A DNA stretch of 21,846 nucleotides from an uncultured bacterium (GTDB lineage: Bacteria > Bacillota > Clostridia > Lachnospirales > Lachnospiraceae): positions 1 to 21,846 of the forward strand of contig CAJMQQ010000048.1 of the NCBI GenBank assembly GCA_905215625.1, written 5' to 3'. The notes below the pieces were generated by a model, which worked only from the letters and a program-made list of their open reading frames with translations, ran no database searches and had not been told where the DNA came from. A program made the translations under genes and the position numbers. Shown one piece after another: positions 7,438 through 14,471 of this stretch (the first letter of the stretch is position 1; the number at the start of each line of letters is the position of its first letter).

Positions 7438-8335
7438 GATTATTGGATACCTGCTGTCTGCAGAACTGAAGAAACATAGAAAGGGCCTTGGAATGGCCGT
7501 CGTTTCTGCAGGCAAATCCAATAGTCCGTTTGGGGATTGGGGACGCCAATGGGATTTCCACAAGAACGTTGGTGTCCAGCTCGTCCTGGACAAAGTCCCG
7601 GATGACGCAGCCAATCCCTAAACCGATCTTGGCAAATTCGATAATTAAATCCATGGTAGTGACTTCCAGGACCTGTTTTGGCTCAATATCATGGGCGGAA
7701 AGGTACTGGTCAATATAAGTGCGGGACATATTTTTGCTGTCTAACAGCATAATGGTTCCCTTCTGGAATACATTGATATCTTCCCCTTCGCGCAGGCGGA
7801 GGTTTTTTAAATACTGGGGAGTGGTGACAAATGCGTCTTTAATGTCCAGCACCGGAGTGAAAGTAAGACCTTTCTTGCTTTTGGGTTCTGCCACCAGTCC
7901 CAGGTCAATTCTGGACTGATCCAGCATAGCCAGGGTCTGGCTGCTGGACTGGCTTTCAATGGAAATCTGTACATGGGGGTATTGTTCTACAAATCCCTTT
8001 AAATAAGGAAGCAGTATATACTTACACAGGGTATTGCTGACCCCGATCCGCAGATGTCCGATGTGAAATTCGTGAACCCGTTTTAATTCTTCCTCTCCTC
8101 TGGTCAGGGAATCAAAGGCAGAGAGGACGTATTCATAAAGAATTTTCCCTTCTTCTGTAAGCTGTACCCCTCTGGAACTTCTGAAAAACAGAGTGGTATT
8201 TAAGCTTTCTTCTAATTTTCCAATGGCTTTGCTGATAGCCGGCTGGCTGATGTAAAGTTCTTTTGCCGCCTTGGAAATATTGCCGGTTCTGGCTACTTCG
8301 TAAAAGATTTTGTATTGGGAAAGATGCTGTTCCAT
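7427..8335 (-). CDS. LysR-family transcriptional regulator, probably of leuCD
   Basis: This 302-aa DNA-binding regulator has an N-terminal winged helix-turn-helix (about residues 1-60; ISKAAKELYISQPAISKAI is the recognition region) and a type 2 periplasmic-binding-like effector domain (about 90-295). The start is supported by GGAGAA 8 nt upstream. It is transcribed away from leuC, the classic LysR arrangement, and the 132-bp intergenic region holds a dyad of T-N11-A type (8384-8398). Control of leuCD in response to a leucine pathway metabolite is therefore likely but inferred. The effector is unknown. Its last codons overlap the end of the ATPase gene on the other strand, with no terminator between them. 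Confidence 0.92.
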   Translation of the reverse strand: MEQHLSQYKIFYEVARTGNISKAAKELYISQPAISKAIGKLEESLNTTLFFRSSRGVQLTEEGKILYEYVLSAFDSLTRGEEELKRVHEFHIGHLRIGVSNTLCKYILLPYLKGFVEQYPHVQISIESQSSSQTLAMLDQSRIDLGLVAEPKSKKGLTFTPVLDIKDAFVTTPQYLKNLRLREGEDINVFQKGTIMLLDSKNMSRTYIDQYLSAHDIEPKQVLEVTTMDLIIEFAKIGLGIGCVIRDFVQDELDTNVLVEIPLASPIPKRTIGFACRNDGHSKALSMFLQFCRQQVSNNLTF

Positions 8336-8383
8336 AAATCATTCTCCATAACTGTATTTTATAGTGAGTATACCTTATATGTA

Positions 8384-8413
8384 TTGTTAGTATAGCAAAA
8401 AATGTGGTAAAAT
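8384..8413 (+). promoter_or_regulatory. leuC promoter overlapped by a LysR-type dyad
   Basis: TTGTTA (8384-8389), an 18-nt spacer and TAAAAT (8408-8413) form a plausible promoter. The same -35 is the left arm of the dyad TTGTTA-GTA-TAGCAA (8384-8398), an interrupted palindrome with the TG-N9-CA pattern of LysR boxes and 5 of 6 arm bases symmetric. A regulator bound here would contact RNA polymerase directly or block it. Confidence 0.5.
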
Positions 8414-8467
8414 GCAAAACAAGACCTTTTGATAAAAAATATTTGCTGTAAAAGGAGGAGTATCGCT

Positions 8468-9733
8468 ATGGGAATGACAATGACCCAGAAGATATTAGCA
8501 GCTCATGCCGGTCTTGCTGAAGTAAAGGCTGGCCAGCTGATAGAGGCAGATTTGGATCTGGTGCTTGGAAATGACATTACATCGCCAGTTGCCATTCATG
8601 AGATGAAAAAGATGAATAACCAGACCGTATTTGATAAAGACAAGATTGCCCTGGTTATGGATCATTTTATACCCAATAAAGACATTAAATCTGCAGAAAA
8701 CTGCAAATGCTGCCGGGATTTTGCCAGCAGCCATGACATTACCAATTACTTTGACGTGGGAGAGATGGGAATTGAACACGCCCTTCTTCCAGAAAAAGGA
8801 TTGGTTGTAGCAGGAGACGCGGTAATTGGAGCCGATTCCCATACTTGTACTTATGGCGCTCTGGGTGCGTTTTCCACCGGAGTAGGAAGTACGGATATGG
8901 CGGCTGGAATGGTAACCGGAAAAGCATGGTTTAAGGTTCCTTCTGCTATCAAGTTTATCCTTACGGGAAAACCAGGCAGATGGGTCAGCGGAAAAGACGT
9001 AATTCTCCATATTATCGGTATGATTGGAGTAGACGGCGCCCTTTATAAATCCATGGAATTTACGGGAGACGGCATCGCCAATCTGTCTATGGACGATCGT
9101 TTTACCATCTGTAATATGGCGATTGAAGCAGGCGGAAAAAACGGCATTTTCCCAGTGGACGATCTGGCAAAAGCCTATATGAAAGAACATTCCCAGAGAG
9201 AATTTACCGTATACGAGGCAGACGAAGACGCAGAATACGATCAGGTCATTACCATTGATTTGTCCACGTTAAAGCCAACGGTTGCGTTCCCTCACCTTCC
9301 GGAAAATACCAGAACCATAGACCAGGTAGGAGAGGTGAAAATCCAGCAGGCAGTTATCGGATCCTGTACCAACGGACGCATTGACGATATCCGCATTGCC
9401 GCCCAGGTAATGAAGGGACGCAAGGTGGCAAAAGGAGTGCGCTGCATTGTAATTCCGGCAACCCAGGCCATCTATCTGCAGGCATTAAGAGAAGGACTGT
9501 TAGAGATTTTCATTGAGGCAGGAGCCATTGTCAGTACGCCTACCTGCGGCCCCTGCTTAGGCGGATATATGGGAATCCTGGCTGCAGGAGAACGGTGTAT
9601 TTCTACTACAAACCGCAACTTTGTAGGCCGCATGGGCCATGTGGATTCTGAAGTATACCTGGCAAGTCCGGCAGTAGCGGCAGCAAGCGCTGTGACTGGA
9701 AAAATTTCCTGTCCTTGTGAACTGGGATTATAA
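8468..9733 (+). CDS. leuC: 3-isopropylmalate dehydratase large subunit
   Basis: The 421-aa protein is of the short, two-subunit type in the aconitase superfamily. With LeuD it isomerises 2-isopropylmalate to 3-isopropylmalate in leucine synthesis. The three cysteines for the [4Fe-4S] cluster are visible in SCTNGR and TCGPC. The motif DSHTCTYGALGAFSTGVGST and the family signature GPCLGG are present. ATG 8468 is chosen because AAAGGAGGAG lies 7 nt upstream; an in-frame start at 8429 would precede that site. leuD follows after 10 bp. The short-type family also includes homoaconitase and 2,3-dimethylmalate dehydratase, so substrate is assigned mainly from the adjacent LysR gene, ilvN/ilvC and the lack of other pathway genes. 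Confidence 0.93.
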   Translation: MGMTMTQKILAAHAGLAEVKAGQLIEADLDLVLGNDITSPVAIHEMKKMNNQTVFDKDKIALVMDHFIPNKDIKSAENCKCCRDFASSHDITNYFDVGEMGIEHALLPEKGLVVAGDAVIGADSHTCTYGALGAFSTGVGSTDMAAGMVTGKAWFKVPSAIKFILTGKPGRWVSGKDVILHIIGMIGVDGALYKSMEFTGDGIANLSMDDRFTICNMAIEAGGKNGIFPVDDLAKAYMKEHSQREFTVYEADEDAEYDQVITIDLSTLKPTVAFPHLPENTRTIDQVGEVKIQQAVIGSCTNGRIDDIRIAAQVMKGRKVAKGVRCIVIPATQAIYLQALREGLLEIFIEAGAIVSTPTCGPCLGGYMGILAAGERCISTTNRNFVGRMGHVDSEVYLASPAVAAASAVTGKISCPCELGL

Positions 9734-9743
9734 GGAGGCAGCT

Positions 9744-10229
9744 ATGAAATCATGTGGAAATGTATTTAAATACGGAGATAATGTGGATACAGATGTGATT
9801 ATTCCAGCCCGTTACCTAAATGCCACAAAAGGGGAAGAACTGGCAAAACACTGTATGGAAGATATTGACAAAGACTTTATAAATAGGGTTCACAAGGGAG
9901 ACATAATGGTGGCAGGCAAAAATTTTGGCTGCGGTTCTTCCAGGGAACACGCGCCTCTGGCGATTAAATGCGCAGGGGTGAGCTGCGTCATTGCAGAGAC
10001 CTTTGCAAGGATTTTTTACCGCAATGCCATCAACATCGGACTTCCTATTATTGAATGTCCTAAGGCGGCAAAGTCCATTGAAGCCGGAGATGTGGTAGAG
10101 ATTGATTTTGACAGCGGAGTAATTACTAACAAGACGAAAAATGAGACTTATCAGGGGCAGGCGTTCCCGCCTTTTATGCAGAAGATTATTGAGGCAGGCG
10201 GCCTGGTAAACTATATCAATCAAAAATAA
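9744..10229 (+). CDS. leuD: 3-isopropylmalate dehydratase small subunit
   Basis: The 161-aa swivel-domain subunit pairs with LeuC. Recognisable segments are GDNVDTDVIIPARYLN near the N-terminus, which carries the YLNAT substrate loop, and FGCGSSREHAPLAIK, the GSSREH signature, then an ETFARIFYRNAINIGLP motif. ATG 9744 has AAGGAGG 5 nt upstream. The ribosome binding site overlaps the leuC stop, and the 10-bp gap indicates translational coupling. An upstream in-frame extension into leuC has no support. A strong hairpin closes the operon. Confidence 0.94.
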   Translation: MKSCGNVFKYGDNVDTDVIIPARYLNATKGEELAKHCMEDIDKDFINRVHKGDIMVAGKNFGCGSSREHAPLAIKCAGVSCVIAETFARIFYRNAINIGLPIIECPKAAKSIEAGDVVEIDFDSGVITNKTKNETYQGQAFPPFMQKIIEAGGLVNYINQK

Positions 10230-10247
10230 AAGCGTTAGATTTAGAAA

Positions 10248-10281
10248 TTGCCGCAGGCGCTGGAAAAGGTGCCTGCGGCAA
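10248..10281. terminator. hairpin terminator between leuD and the convergent flavoprotein gene
   Basis: TTGCCGCAGGCGC (10248-10260) and GTGCCTGCGGCAA (10269-10281) make a 13-bp stem with a single wobble and an 8-nt loop. GTGTTATTTT follows on the plus strand, and TTTCTAAATC on the minus strand. It sits between two convergent genes and may serve both. Confidence 0.75.
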
Positions 10282-10296
10282 GTGTTATTTTCCGGG

Positions 10297-10920
10297 TCAG
10301 CGGATAAAATTGGTTCGGTTTCCGCTTTCCTGCTCTGGAAATGTAATTCCTGCTGCCTTTGCAGCCTCCAGGGATTTTAACATCCAGGCCATATTCCGGC
10401 CCAGATTTCTCATGGTCTGAAGACCTTCTGCATCTTTTAATACGTCTTCTGCACAGGAACCGTGGACCTGATTCCAGTAGGTAGAAGAAACCACTGGCAT
10501 AGAAGAGATAGTAAAATATTTGTTTAACACATCAAAAGAAGCTGTGGTTCCGCCTCTTCTGGCAGAAACGACTGAAGCGCCTGGTTTTCCCTGGAATGCT
10601 TTTTTGCCGGAGTAGAAGGCTCTGTCCAGGAAAGAAAGAACCCGTCCGCTGGGGTGGGCATAGTAGACAGGGGATCCAAATACAAATCCGTCGGCTTCCA
10701 TGGCTTTTTTGGTAAATTCATTGACATCATTGTCAGAAAATGCACATCCGTTTCCGCTTCTGCACTGTCCGCATCCGATACAGTCCATGACAGGTTTCCC
10801 GCCTAACTGGAAGATTTCGTATTCAATTCCATTTTCATTTAAGACGTTTCCAATCTCCGTAAGGGCGGTATAGGTACATCCATGTAAATTACAACTGCCG
10901 TTTAACATCAATACTTTCAT
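10297..10920 (-). CDS. Isf-like iron-sulfur flavoprotein (flavodoxin-fold NAD(P)H oxidoreductase)
   Basis: The 207-aa protein has the flavodoxin-like FMN reductase fold. Features are MLNGSCNLHGCT (FMN phosphate loop, residues 5-16), GSPVYYAHPSG (flavin-binding strand end) and a cysteine cluster C47-x2-C50-x2-C53-x5-C59. This compact spacing is the one described for archaeal iron-sulfur flavoprotein (Isf), where it binds a [4Fe-4S] cluster. Isf-type proteins transfer electrons in anaerobes and have been linked to oxygen or peroxide detoxification; the actual partner here is unknown. AGGAGG sits about 10 nt upstream of the ATG, and a TTGCAA-17-TATAAT promoter lies just before it. It stands alone and diverges from the CmpB-family gene. 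Confidence 0.88.
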   Translation of the reverse strand: MKVLMLNGSCNLHGCTYTALTEIGNVLNENGIEYEIFQLGGKPVMDCIGCGQCRSGNGCAFSDNDVNEFTKKAMEADGFVFGSPVYYAHPSGRVLSFLDRAFYSGKKAFQGKPGASVVSARRGGTTASFDVLNKYFTISSMPVVSSTYWNQVHGSCAEDVLKDAEGLQTMRNLGRNMAWMLKSLEAAKAAGITFPEQESGNRTNFIR

Positions 10921-10947
10921 AAAGTAAGACCTCCTTCTTTTCTACCC

Positions 10948-10999
10948 ATTATACCCAGCATAGAAAAAAATTGCAAGATTGGCAAGGGACTGATATAAT
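10948..10999. promoter_or_regulatory. back-to-back promoters sharing one palindromic -35
   Basis: The hexamer TTGCAA (10971-10976) is its own reverse complement. On the plus strand it is followed after 17 nt by TATAAT (10994-10999), leading to the CmpB-family gene. On the minus strand it is followed after 17 nt by TATAAT (plus-strand 10953-10948), leading to the Isf-like gene. Both -10 boxes are perfect and both spacers are optimal. Confidence 0.8.
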
Positions 11000-11042
11000 A
11001 GTAGAAATAAGTCAGATTTGGCAGAAAAAGGAGGGCATAGGA

Positions 11043-12344
11043 GTGAACAACACCGGTTACGAACTGTTGTGGCTTTTGTTTGTATATTCTTTTTTAGGAT
11101 GGGTATTAGAAAGCGTCAACGGAGCAATCCGCCAGAAGCGTTTTGTTAACAGAGGTCTGGTCAACAGCCCCTTCTGTCTGATTTACGGCATTGCCGCAGC
11201 CGTCATTGCAGTATTTGGCCAGGAACTTTCCGGAATCTGGCTGTTCATCGGATCTGCGGTTCTGGCTACGGTAGTAGAGTGGATTGGCGGCCATCTTTTA
11301 GAGTGGATCTGCAAAGAAAGATGGTGGGATTATTCCCATGTAAAATGGAACCTGGACGGCTATATCTGCCTTCCTATCTCTCTGTTGTGGGGATTTTTGG
11401 GATTTGTTACCCTGAAATGGGGGAATCATATTCTGGTAATGGTTTACCACCTGATACCAGCCAGTTTGGGAAAGATTCTAATCTGGACGCTATTTGCCGC
11501 GCTGTCTGCAGATATTCTGGCAACGTTAGTGGTCCTCAGCGGAAAAAGCCGGAGAATCGAGCGGTGGGAATCGATGGATTCCTGGTTTACATCGTTAAGC
11601 GTCCGTCTGGAAAAAAGGCTTTCCGGCTGGATCAATCAGCGAATCCAGAAGGCTTATCCTAAGACTGGAGAAAAAGAAACCGGAAAAGCAGCAGAGCAGG
11701 AAAAGGGCTTTGCAAAGGGATGCAGTTTTTATAAAATTGTACTGCTGTTTATCATTGGAGCATTTTTAGGAGATGTAACAGAAACGATTTTCTGCCGTAT
11801 TAGCGCAGGTGTGTGGATGAGCCGCAGCAGCCTGGTGTGGGGACAGTTCAGCATTGTCTGGGGACTGGCTATTGCAGCGGTGACGGTTCTTTTATACCGG
11901 TACCGGAACCGGTCCGATCGGTTCCTTTTTCTGATGGGAACCGTATTGGGAGGTGCTTATGAATACCTGTGCAGCGTATTTACGGAGCTGATGTTTGGGA
12001 CCATATTCTGGGATTACAGCAAAATTCCCTTTAATCTGGGCGGTCGTATTAATCTGCTGTATTGCTTTTTCTGGGGAATCGCAGCCGTCGTCTGGTTTAA
12101 GGGACTTTATCCGGTGCTTTCCAGATGGATCGAGAAGATTCCAGAGAAGCCAGGAAAACCAATTATCTGGTTTCTGATTTTATTTATGTGTGCAGATATG
12201 GGAGTTTCCTGCATGGCGCTTTCCAGAAGCAGCCAGAGAAGCCAGGGGATTCCGGCTCAGTACCACTGGCAGGAAATTATGGACGAGCGGTTTGACGATG
12301 AGCGGATGAACCGGATTTATCCAAACGCCAAGATGGTAGAATGA
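11043..12344 (+). CDS. CmpB-family (putative ABC-transporter type IV) integral membrane protein
   Basis: The 433-aa multi-pass membrane protein contains two tandem copies of the CmpB-like unit. Half 1 includes VNRGLVNSPFCLIYG, WWDYSHVKWNLDGYICLPIS and FLGFVTLKW. Half 2 includes SRSSLVWGQFSIVWG, EYLCSVFTELMFGTIFWDYS and NLGGRINLLYCFFWG. A charged linker (about residues 205-235, ERWESM to EKGFAKG) separates them, and a soluble tail follows. Family members are annotated as putative ABC transporter permeases, but no ATP-binding partner lies here and the biochemical role is unknown. The start is GTG 11043, because AAGGAGGG is 7 nt upstream. An in-frame start at 10971 would lie in the promoter itself. 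Confidence 0.82.
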   Translation: MNNTGYELLWLLFVYSFLGWVLESVNGAIRQKRFVNRGLVNSPFCLIYGIAAAVIAVFGQELSGIWLFIGSAVLATVVEWIGGHLLEWICKERWWDYSHVKWNLDGYICLPISLLWGFLGFVTLKWGNHILVMVYHLIPASLGKILIWTLFAALSADILATLVVLSGKSRRIERWESMDSWFTSLSVRLEKRLSGWINQRIQKAYPKTGEKETGKAAEQEKGFAKGCSFYKIVLLFIIGAFLGDVTETIFCRISAGVWMSRSSLVWGQFSIVWGLAIAAVTVLLYRYRNRSDRFLFLMGTVLGGAYEYLCSVFTELMFGTIFWDYSKIPFNLGGRINLLYCFFWGIAAVVWFKGLYPVLSRWIEKIPEKPGKPIIWFLILFMCADMGVSCMALSRSSQRSQGIPAQYHWQEIMDERFDDERMNRIYPNAKMVE

Positions 12345-12378
12345 AGTTAAGAAAGATTGACAGAAAAGGAGAAATAAA

Positions 12379-12699
12379 ATGGGATTATTTTCATTATTTA
12401 ATTTATCAAACGGGATGACCATGGATCAGGGAGTGGAAGAGGCAAAATCAGTTGATGGGGCTGTTTTGTTAGATGTGCGTACCAGAGAAGAGTATGCAGA
12501 AGGCCACGTGCCGGGAAGCGTAAACCTTCCGTTAGATCAGTTGGGAACCATTGATTATGATAAGTCTGTGCCGCTGTTTGTATACTGCAGAAGCGGCGCC
12601 CGCAGCGGAAGAGGAGTAGAGTTTTTAAAGAAAGCCGGCTACGGAAAAGCGGTAAATATCGGCGGAATTATGGATTATCACGGATCAGTGGAACGGTAA
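12379..12699 (+). CDS. single-domain rhodanese-like protein
   Basis: The 106-aa protein has one rhodanese domain: LLDVRTREEYAEGHVPGSVN, then the active loop Cys70-RSGARS and the closing VNIGGIMDY. The Cys is the likely persulfide-bearing nucleophile for sulfur transfer. The CRSGxRS loop is that of the single-domain sulfurtransferases (GlpE/PspE group). Substrate is unknown. AAAAGGAG is about 7 nt upstream of the ATG. It lies 34 bp after the CmpB-family gene and 27 bp before the YbaK gene on the same strand, so the three may be co-transcribed. Confidence 0.9.
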   Translation: MGLFSLFNLSNGMTMDQGVEEAKSVDGAVLLDVRTREEYAEGHVPGSVNLPLDQLGTIDYDKSVPLFVYCRSGARSGRGVEFLKKAGYGKAVNIGGIMDYHGSVER

Positions 12700-12726
12700 T
12701 GTTTTCCGGAAGGAGAGAAAGACAAC

Positions 12727-13194
12727 ATGGTAAAGACAAACGTGATGCGTCTTTTGGATGCAGCAAAAATTTCATATGAATCCAAAGAATATGAAGTAGA
12801 TGAAAAGGATCTGTCCGGCAGCCATGCGGCAGACATGATGGGAGCCGATCACGACACGATTTTTAAGACCCTGGTATTAAAAGGCGAAAAAACCGGATAC
12901 CTGGTCTGCTGCATTCCGGTAGATGAAGAATTGGACTTAAAAAAAGTGGCAAAAGCGGCTCACGATAAAAAAGTAGAGATGATTCCCATGAAGGATTTGC
13001 TTCCTCTGACCGGATATATCCGGGGAGGATGTTCTCCCATTGGAATGAAGAAAAAGTTTCCTCTATATATAGAAGAAACAGCAATTCTGTTCGACAAAAT
13101 TGCTGTCAGCGCAGGCCAGAGAGGCGTCCAGATTCTTCTGGATCCCAACGACCTTTGCGCCTATACCGAAGGCAGTTTTGCGTCTCTTATTTAG
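12727..13194 (+). CDS. ybaK: YbaK/EbsC-family aminoacyl-tRNA deacylase
   Basis: The 155-aa protein belongs to the YbaK/ProX superfamily of trans-editing enzymes, which hydrolyse mischarged tRNA, typically Cys-tRNA(Pro). The conserved catalytic Lys is visible in TIFKTLVLKG, followed by VCCIPVDEELDLKKVAKA, GYIRGGCSPIGMKKKFPLYI and the C-terminal SAGQRGVQILLDPNDL, all typical. Length matches the family (about 150-160 aa). GGAGAG precedes the ATG. The preceding rhodanese gene and this gene form a probable operon. Substrate identity is family-based. Confidence 0.9.
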   Translation: MVKTNVMRLLDAAKISYESKEYEVDEKDLSGSHAADMMGADHDTIFKTLVLKGEKTGYLVCCIPVDEELDLKKVAKAAHDKKVEMIPMKDLLPLTGYIRGGCSPIGMKKKFPLYIEETAILFDKIAVSAGQRGVQILLDPNDLCAYTEGSFASLI

Positions 13195-13214
13195 CAAAAA
13201 AGTTGACATAAGGA

Positions 13215-13234
13215 TTCGACAGCAATTTTCGACA
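13215..13234 (+). promoter_or_regulatory. two tandem Spo0A boxes
   Basis: TTCGACA occurs at 13215-13221 and 13228-13234, 13 bp apart. Its complement TGTCGAA is the 0A box bound by the sporulation master regulator Spo0A. On the minus strand one site reads TTTGTCGAAAA, a close match to the extended box. Similar GACA cores at 13205 and 13243 continue the roughly 13-bp phase. The region lies 20-40 bp after the YbaK stop and upstream of a possible small RNA and the SleB-type hydrolase. Confidence 0.6.
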
Positions 13235-13281
13235 AAGAATATGACACAAAATAATTAACAAAAATGTAATAAAATCGTAAA

Positions 13282-13369
13282 AATAGGAAGGTCAGTCTGG
13301 CTAAAAAAAGAGGAAAAATAGACCGGAAACTTGCGCTATCTGCACAAAAATGAAGATAGCGTTTTTTTT
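13282..13369 (+). ncRNA. possible small RNA between ybaK and the hydrolase gene
   Basis: A leader-like stretch of about 90 nt ends in a strong intrinsic terminator and has no credible coding frame. Possible -10 elements are TAAAAT (13270-13275) and TAAAAA (13278-13283, 17 nt after TTAACA at 13255-13260). Spo0A boxes lie 36-70 bp upstream. The alternative is that the terminator simply ends the ybaK operon and nothing starts here. The 5' end is a guess. Confidence 0.35.
13334..13369 (+). terminator. strong intrinsic terminator
   Basis: CGCTATCT (13334-13341) and AGATAGCG (13354-13361) form an 8-bp perfect stem with a 12-nt loop and are followed directly by eight T (13362-13369). It ends either the ybaK operon, 140 nt after its stop, or the possible small RNA. 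Confidence 0.9.
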
Positions 13370-13405
13370 CGCCCTGGAATAAGTGACAAAGTTGTCCAGT
13401 TTCCA

Positions 13406-13435
13406 TTGACATTGTGGCGCGTATTCCCATATAAT
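13406..13435 (+). promoter_or_regulatory. promoter of the SleB-type hydrolase gene
   Basis: TTGACA (13406-13411), an 18-nt spacer and TATAAT (13430-13435), both perfect hexamers. The start of transcription would be near 13442, giving an 80-nt leader. A palindrome GACAA-AG-TTGTC (13385-13396) lies just upstream. Confidence 0.8.
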
Positions 13436-13521
13436 TTGCCATGTTAACCAGAAAAACGAGCAGAAAGTGGGAGAGGAATCCTGTTTCTGCGCCAAAAAGA
13501 GGGAGAAAAAGGAGAGTATCT

Positions 13522-14391
13522 ATGTTTCCATTTTATTCTTTTCTTCAGGCAGCACTGCAGTTTGTTCGGGAATTTATGAGACCTGTGATTCAGGTGAGCA
13601 AAAGAATGCACCGCCAGGCCGCTGTTTTAACATCAGGGTGTATGGTAGTGGCAGTTGTCGTATTTACCGCCGCCGGATTTGGAGCGGGAGGAAAAAGCGC
13701 GCTGACTGCATTTGCAGAGGGACGTTACCAGGAGAGCAGCGATGCTTTAGAGGAAACGGACGCTGAAGATTTGGATTTGATTACAGAAGCTAAAATACAA
13801 GCCGAATTCGCCGCTTTCAGACAGGAGAGCAGCCTGATAGGCCAGAACCTGGTAAAAAATACAGAAAAAAAGATAGAACAGTCAGAGCGGGCAAAAGCGG
13901 AACTTGTGGCTAAGCAGGCAAAGATACAAGAGGAAAAAGAGGCGGAAGCCAGACGGATTGCAGAAGAAGAGGCCAGAAAAAAAGCAGAGGAAGAGAGAAG
14001 AGCCGCAAAGCGGATTTCCTATTCCCAGTCCGATTATCAGGTACTTTTGAAAATTGTACAGGCTGAGGCTGGAATCTGTGATGAGCGGGGCCGGATTCTG
14101 GTGGCCAATGTGATTATGAACCGGGTGAGGGACAAGCGTTTCCCCAATTCGGTTACAGAAGTGGTTTATCAGAGAGGGCAGTTTTCCCCAGTATCCGACG
14201 GCCGGATTAATCAGGTAGAAGTAACCGATTTGACAGTCGAATGCGTAAACCGTGCATTAGATGGGGAAGATTATTCCCAGGGAGCCTTGTATTTTATGAA
14301 TAGAGGACGTTCCCAGTCAAGGGCAGTCAGCTTTTTTGACTCCAGACTTACCTATCTGTTTGCCCACGATGGACATGAGTTTTATAAATAA
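13522..14391 (+). CDS. SleB-type cell wall hydrolase with membrane anchor and coiled coil
   Basis: The 289-aa protein has a membrane segment at about residues 33-55 (AAVLTSGCMVVAVVVFTAAG), a stalk, a highly charged coiled coil at about 120-170 (EEKEAEARRIAEEEARKK), and a C-terminal Hydrolase_2 domain from about residue 175. Within that, Glu182 in VQAEAGICDERGR is the probable catalytic acid, with ANVIMNRV, GQFSPVSDGR and ALYFMNR further on. SleB-family enzymes are lytic transglycosylases acting on peptidoglycan, many in spore cortex hydrolysis or sporulation. Start ATG 13522 has AAGGAGAG closely upstream. An in-frame ATG at 13441 coincides with the expected transcription start and is not used. 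It probably acts outside the membrane. No YpeB partner gene is next to it, so a vegetative role is possible. Confidence 0.88.
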   Translation: MFPFYSFLQAALQFVREFMRPVIQVSKRMHRQAAVLTSGCMVVAVVVFTAAGFGAGGKSALTAFAEGRYQESSDALEETDAEDLDLITEAKIQAEFAAFRQESSLIGQNLVKNTEKKIEQSERAKAELVAKQAKIQEEKEAEARRIAEEEARKKAEEERRAAKRISYSQSDYQVLLKIVQAEAGICDERGRILVANVIMNRVRDKRFPNSVTEVVYQRGQFSPVSDGRINQVEVTDLTVECVNRALDGEDYSQGALYFMNRGRSQSRAVSFFDSRLTYLFAHDGHEFYK

Positions 14392-14397
14392 AAAGGA

Positions 14398-14426
14398 TTG
14401 AGTTTTTAGAAGGTATGGCGTATACT
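14398..14426 (+). promoter_or_regulatory. promoter of the YhcH-family gene
   Basis: TTGAGT (14398-14403), a 17-nt spacer and TATACT (14421-14426) lie immediately after the hydrolase stop codon, giving the downstream gene its own transcript with a leader of about 40 nt. Confidence 0.65.
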
Positions 14427-14438
14427 GTCTGTAAAAAG

Positions 14439-14453
14439 ATGTAGTATCTACAT
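14439..14453. promoter_or_regulatory. operator-like palindrome in the YhcH leader
   Basis: ATGTAG-TAT-CTACAT is a perfect 6-bp inverted repeat with 3-nt centre, located just downstream of the expected transcription start and upstream of the ribosome binding site. A repressor site fits the position; no regulator gene is adjacent. Confidence 0.4.
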
Positions 14454-14471
14454 AGAAAAGGAGAGTGCCAT

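Noticed and set aside
8495..9190. Long open frame of 231 codons on the minus strand inside leuC
   Set aside because: It lies antisense to a clear leuC, has no recognisable domain or ribosome binding site and is rich in residues typical of reverse-frame translations.
9816..10223. 135-codon frame antisense to leuD
   Set aside because: Shadow of the well supported leuD gene, no family resemblance.
13090..13096. A third TTCGACA, in the ybaK gene
   Set aside because: It encodes conserved protein sequence (FDK) and stands alone. It shows that single copies arise by chance, so only the tandem intergenic pair is reported.
13209..13242. Sigma-H-like promoter (AGGATT and AAAGAATAT) around the Spo0A boxes
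   Set aside because: The gap between the two elements is about 16 nt instead of about 12, so it does not fit the sigma-H pattern.
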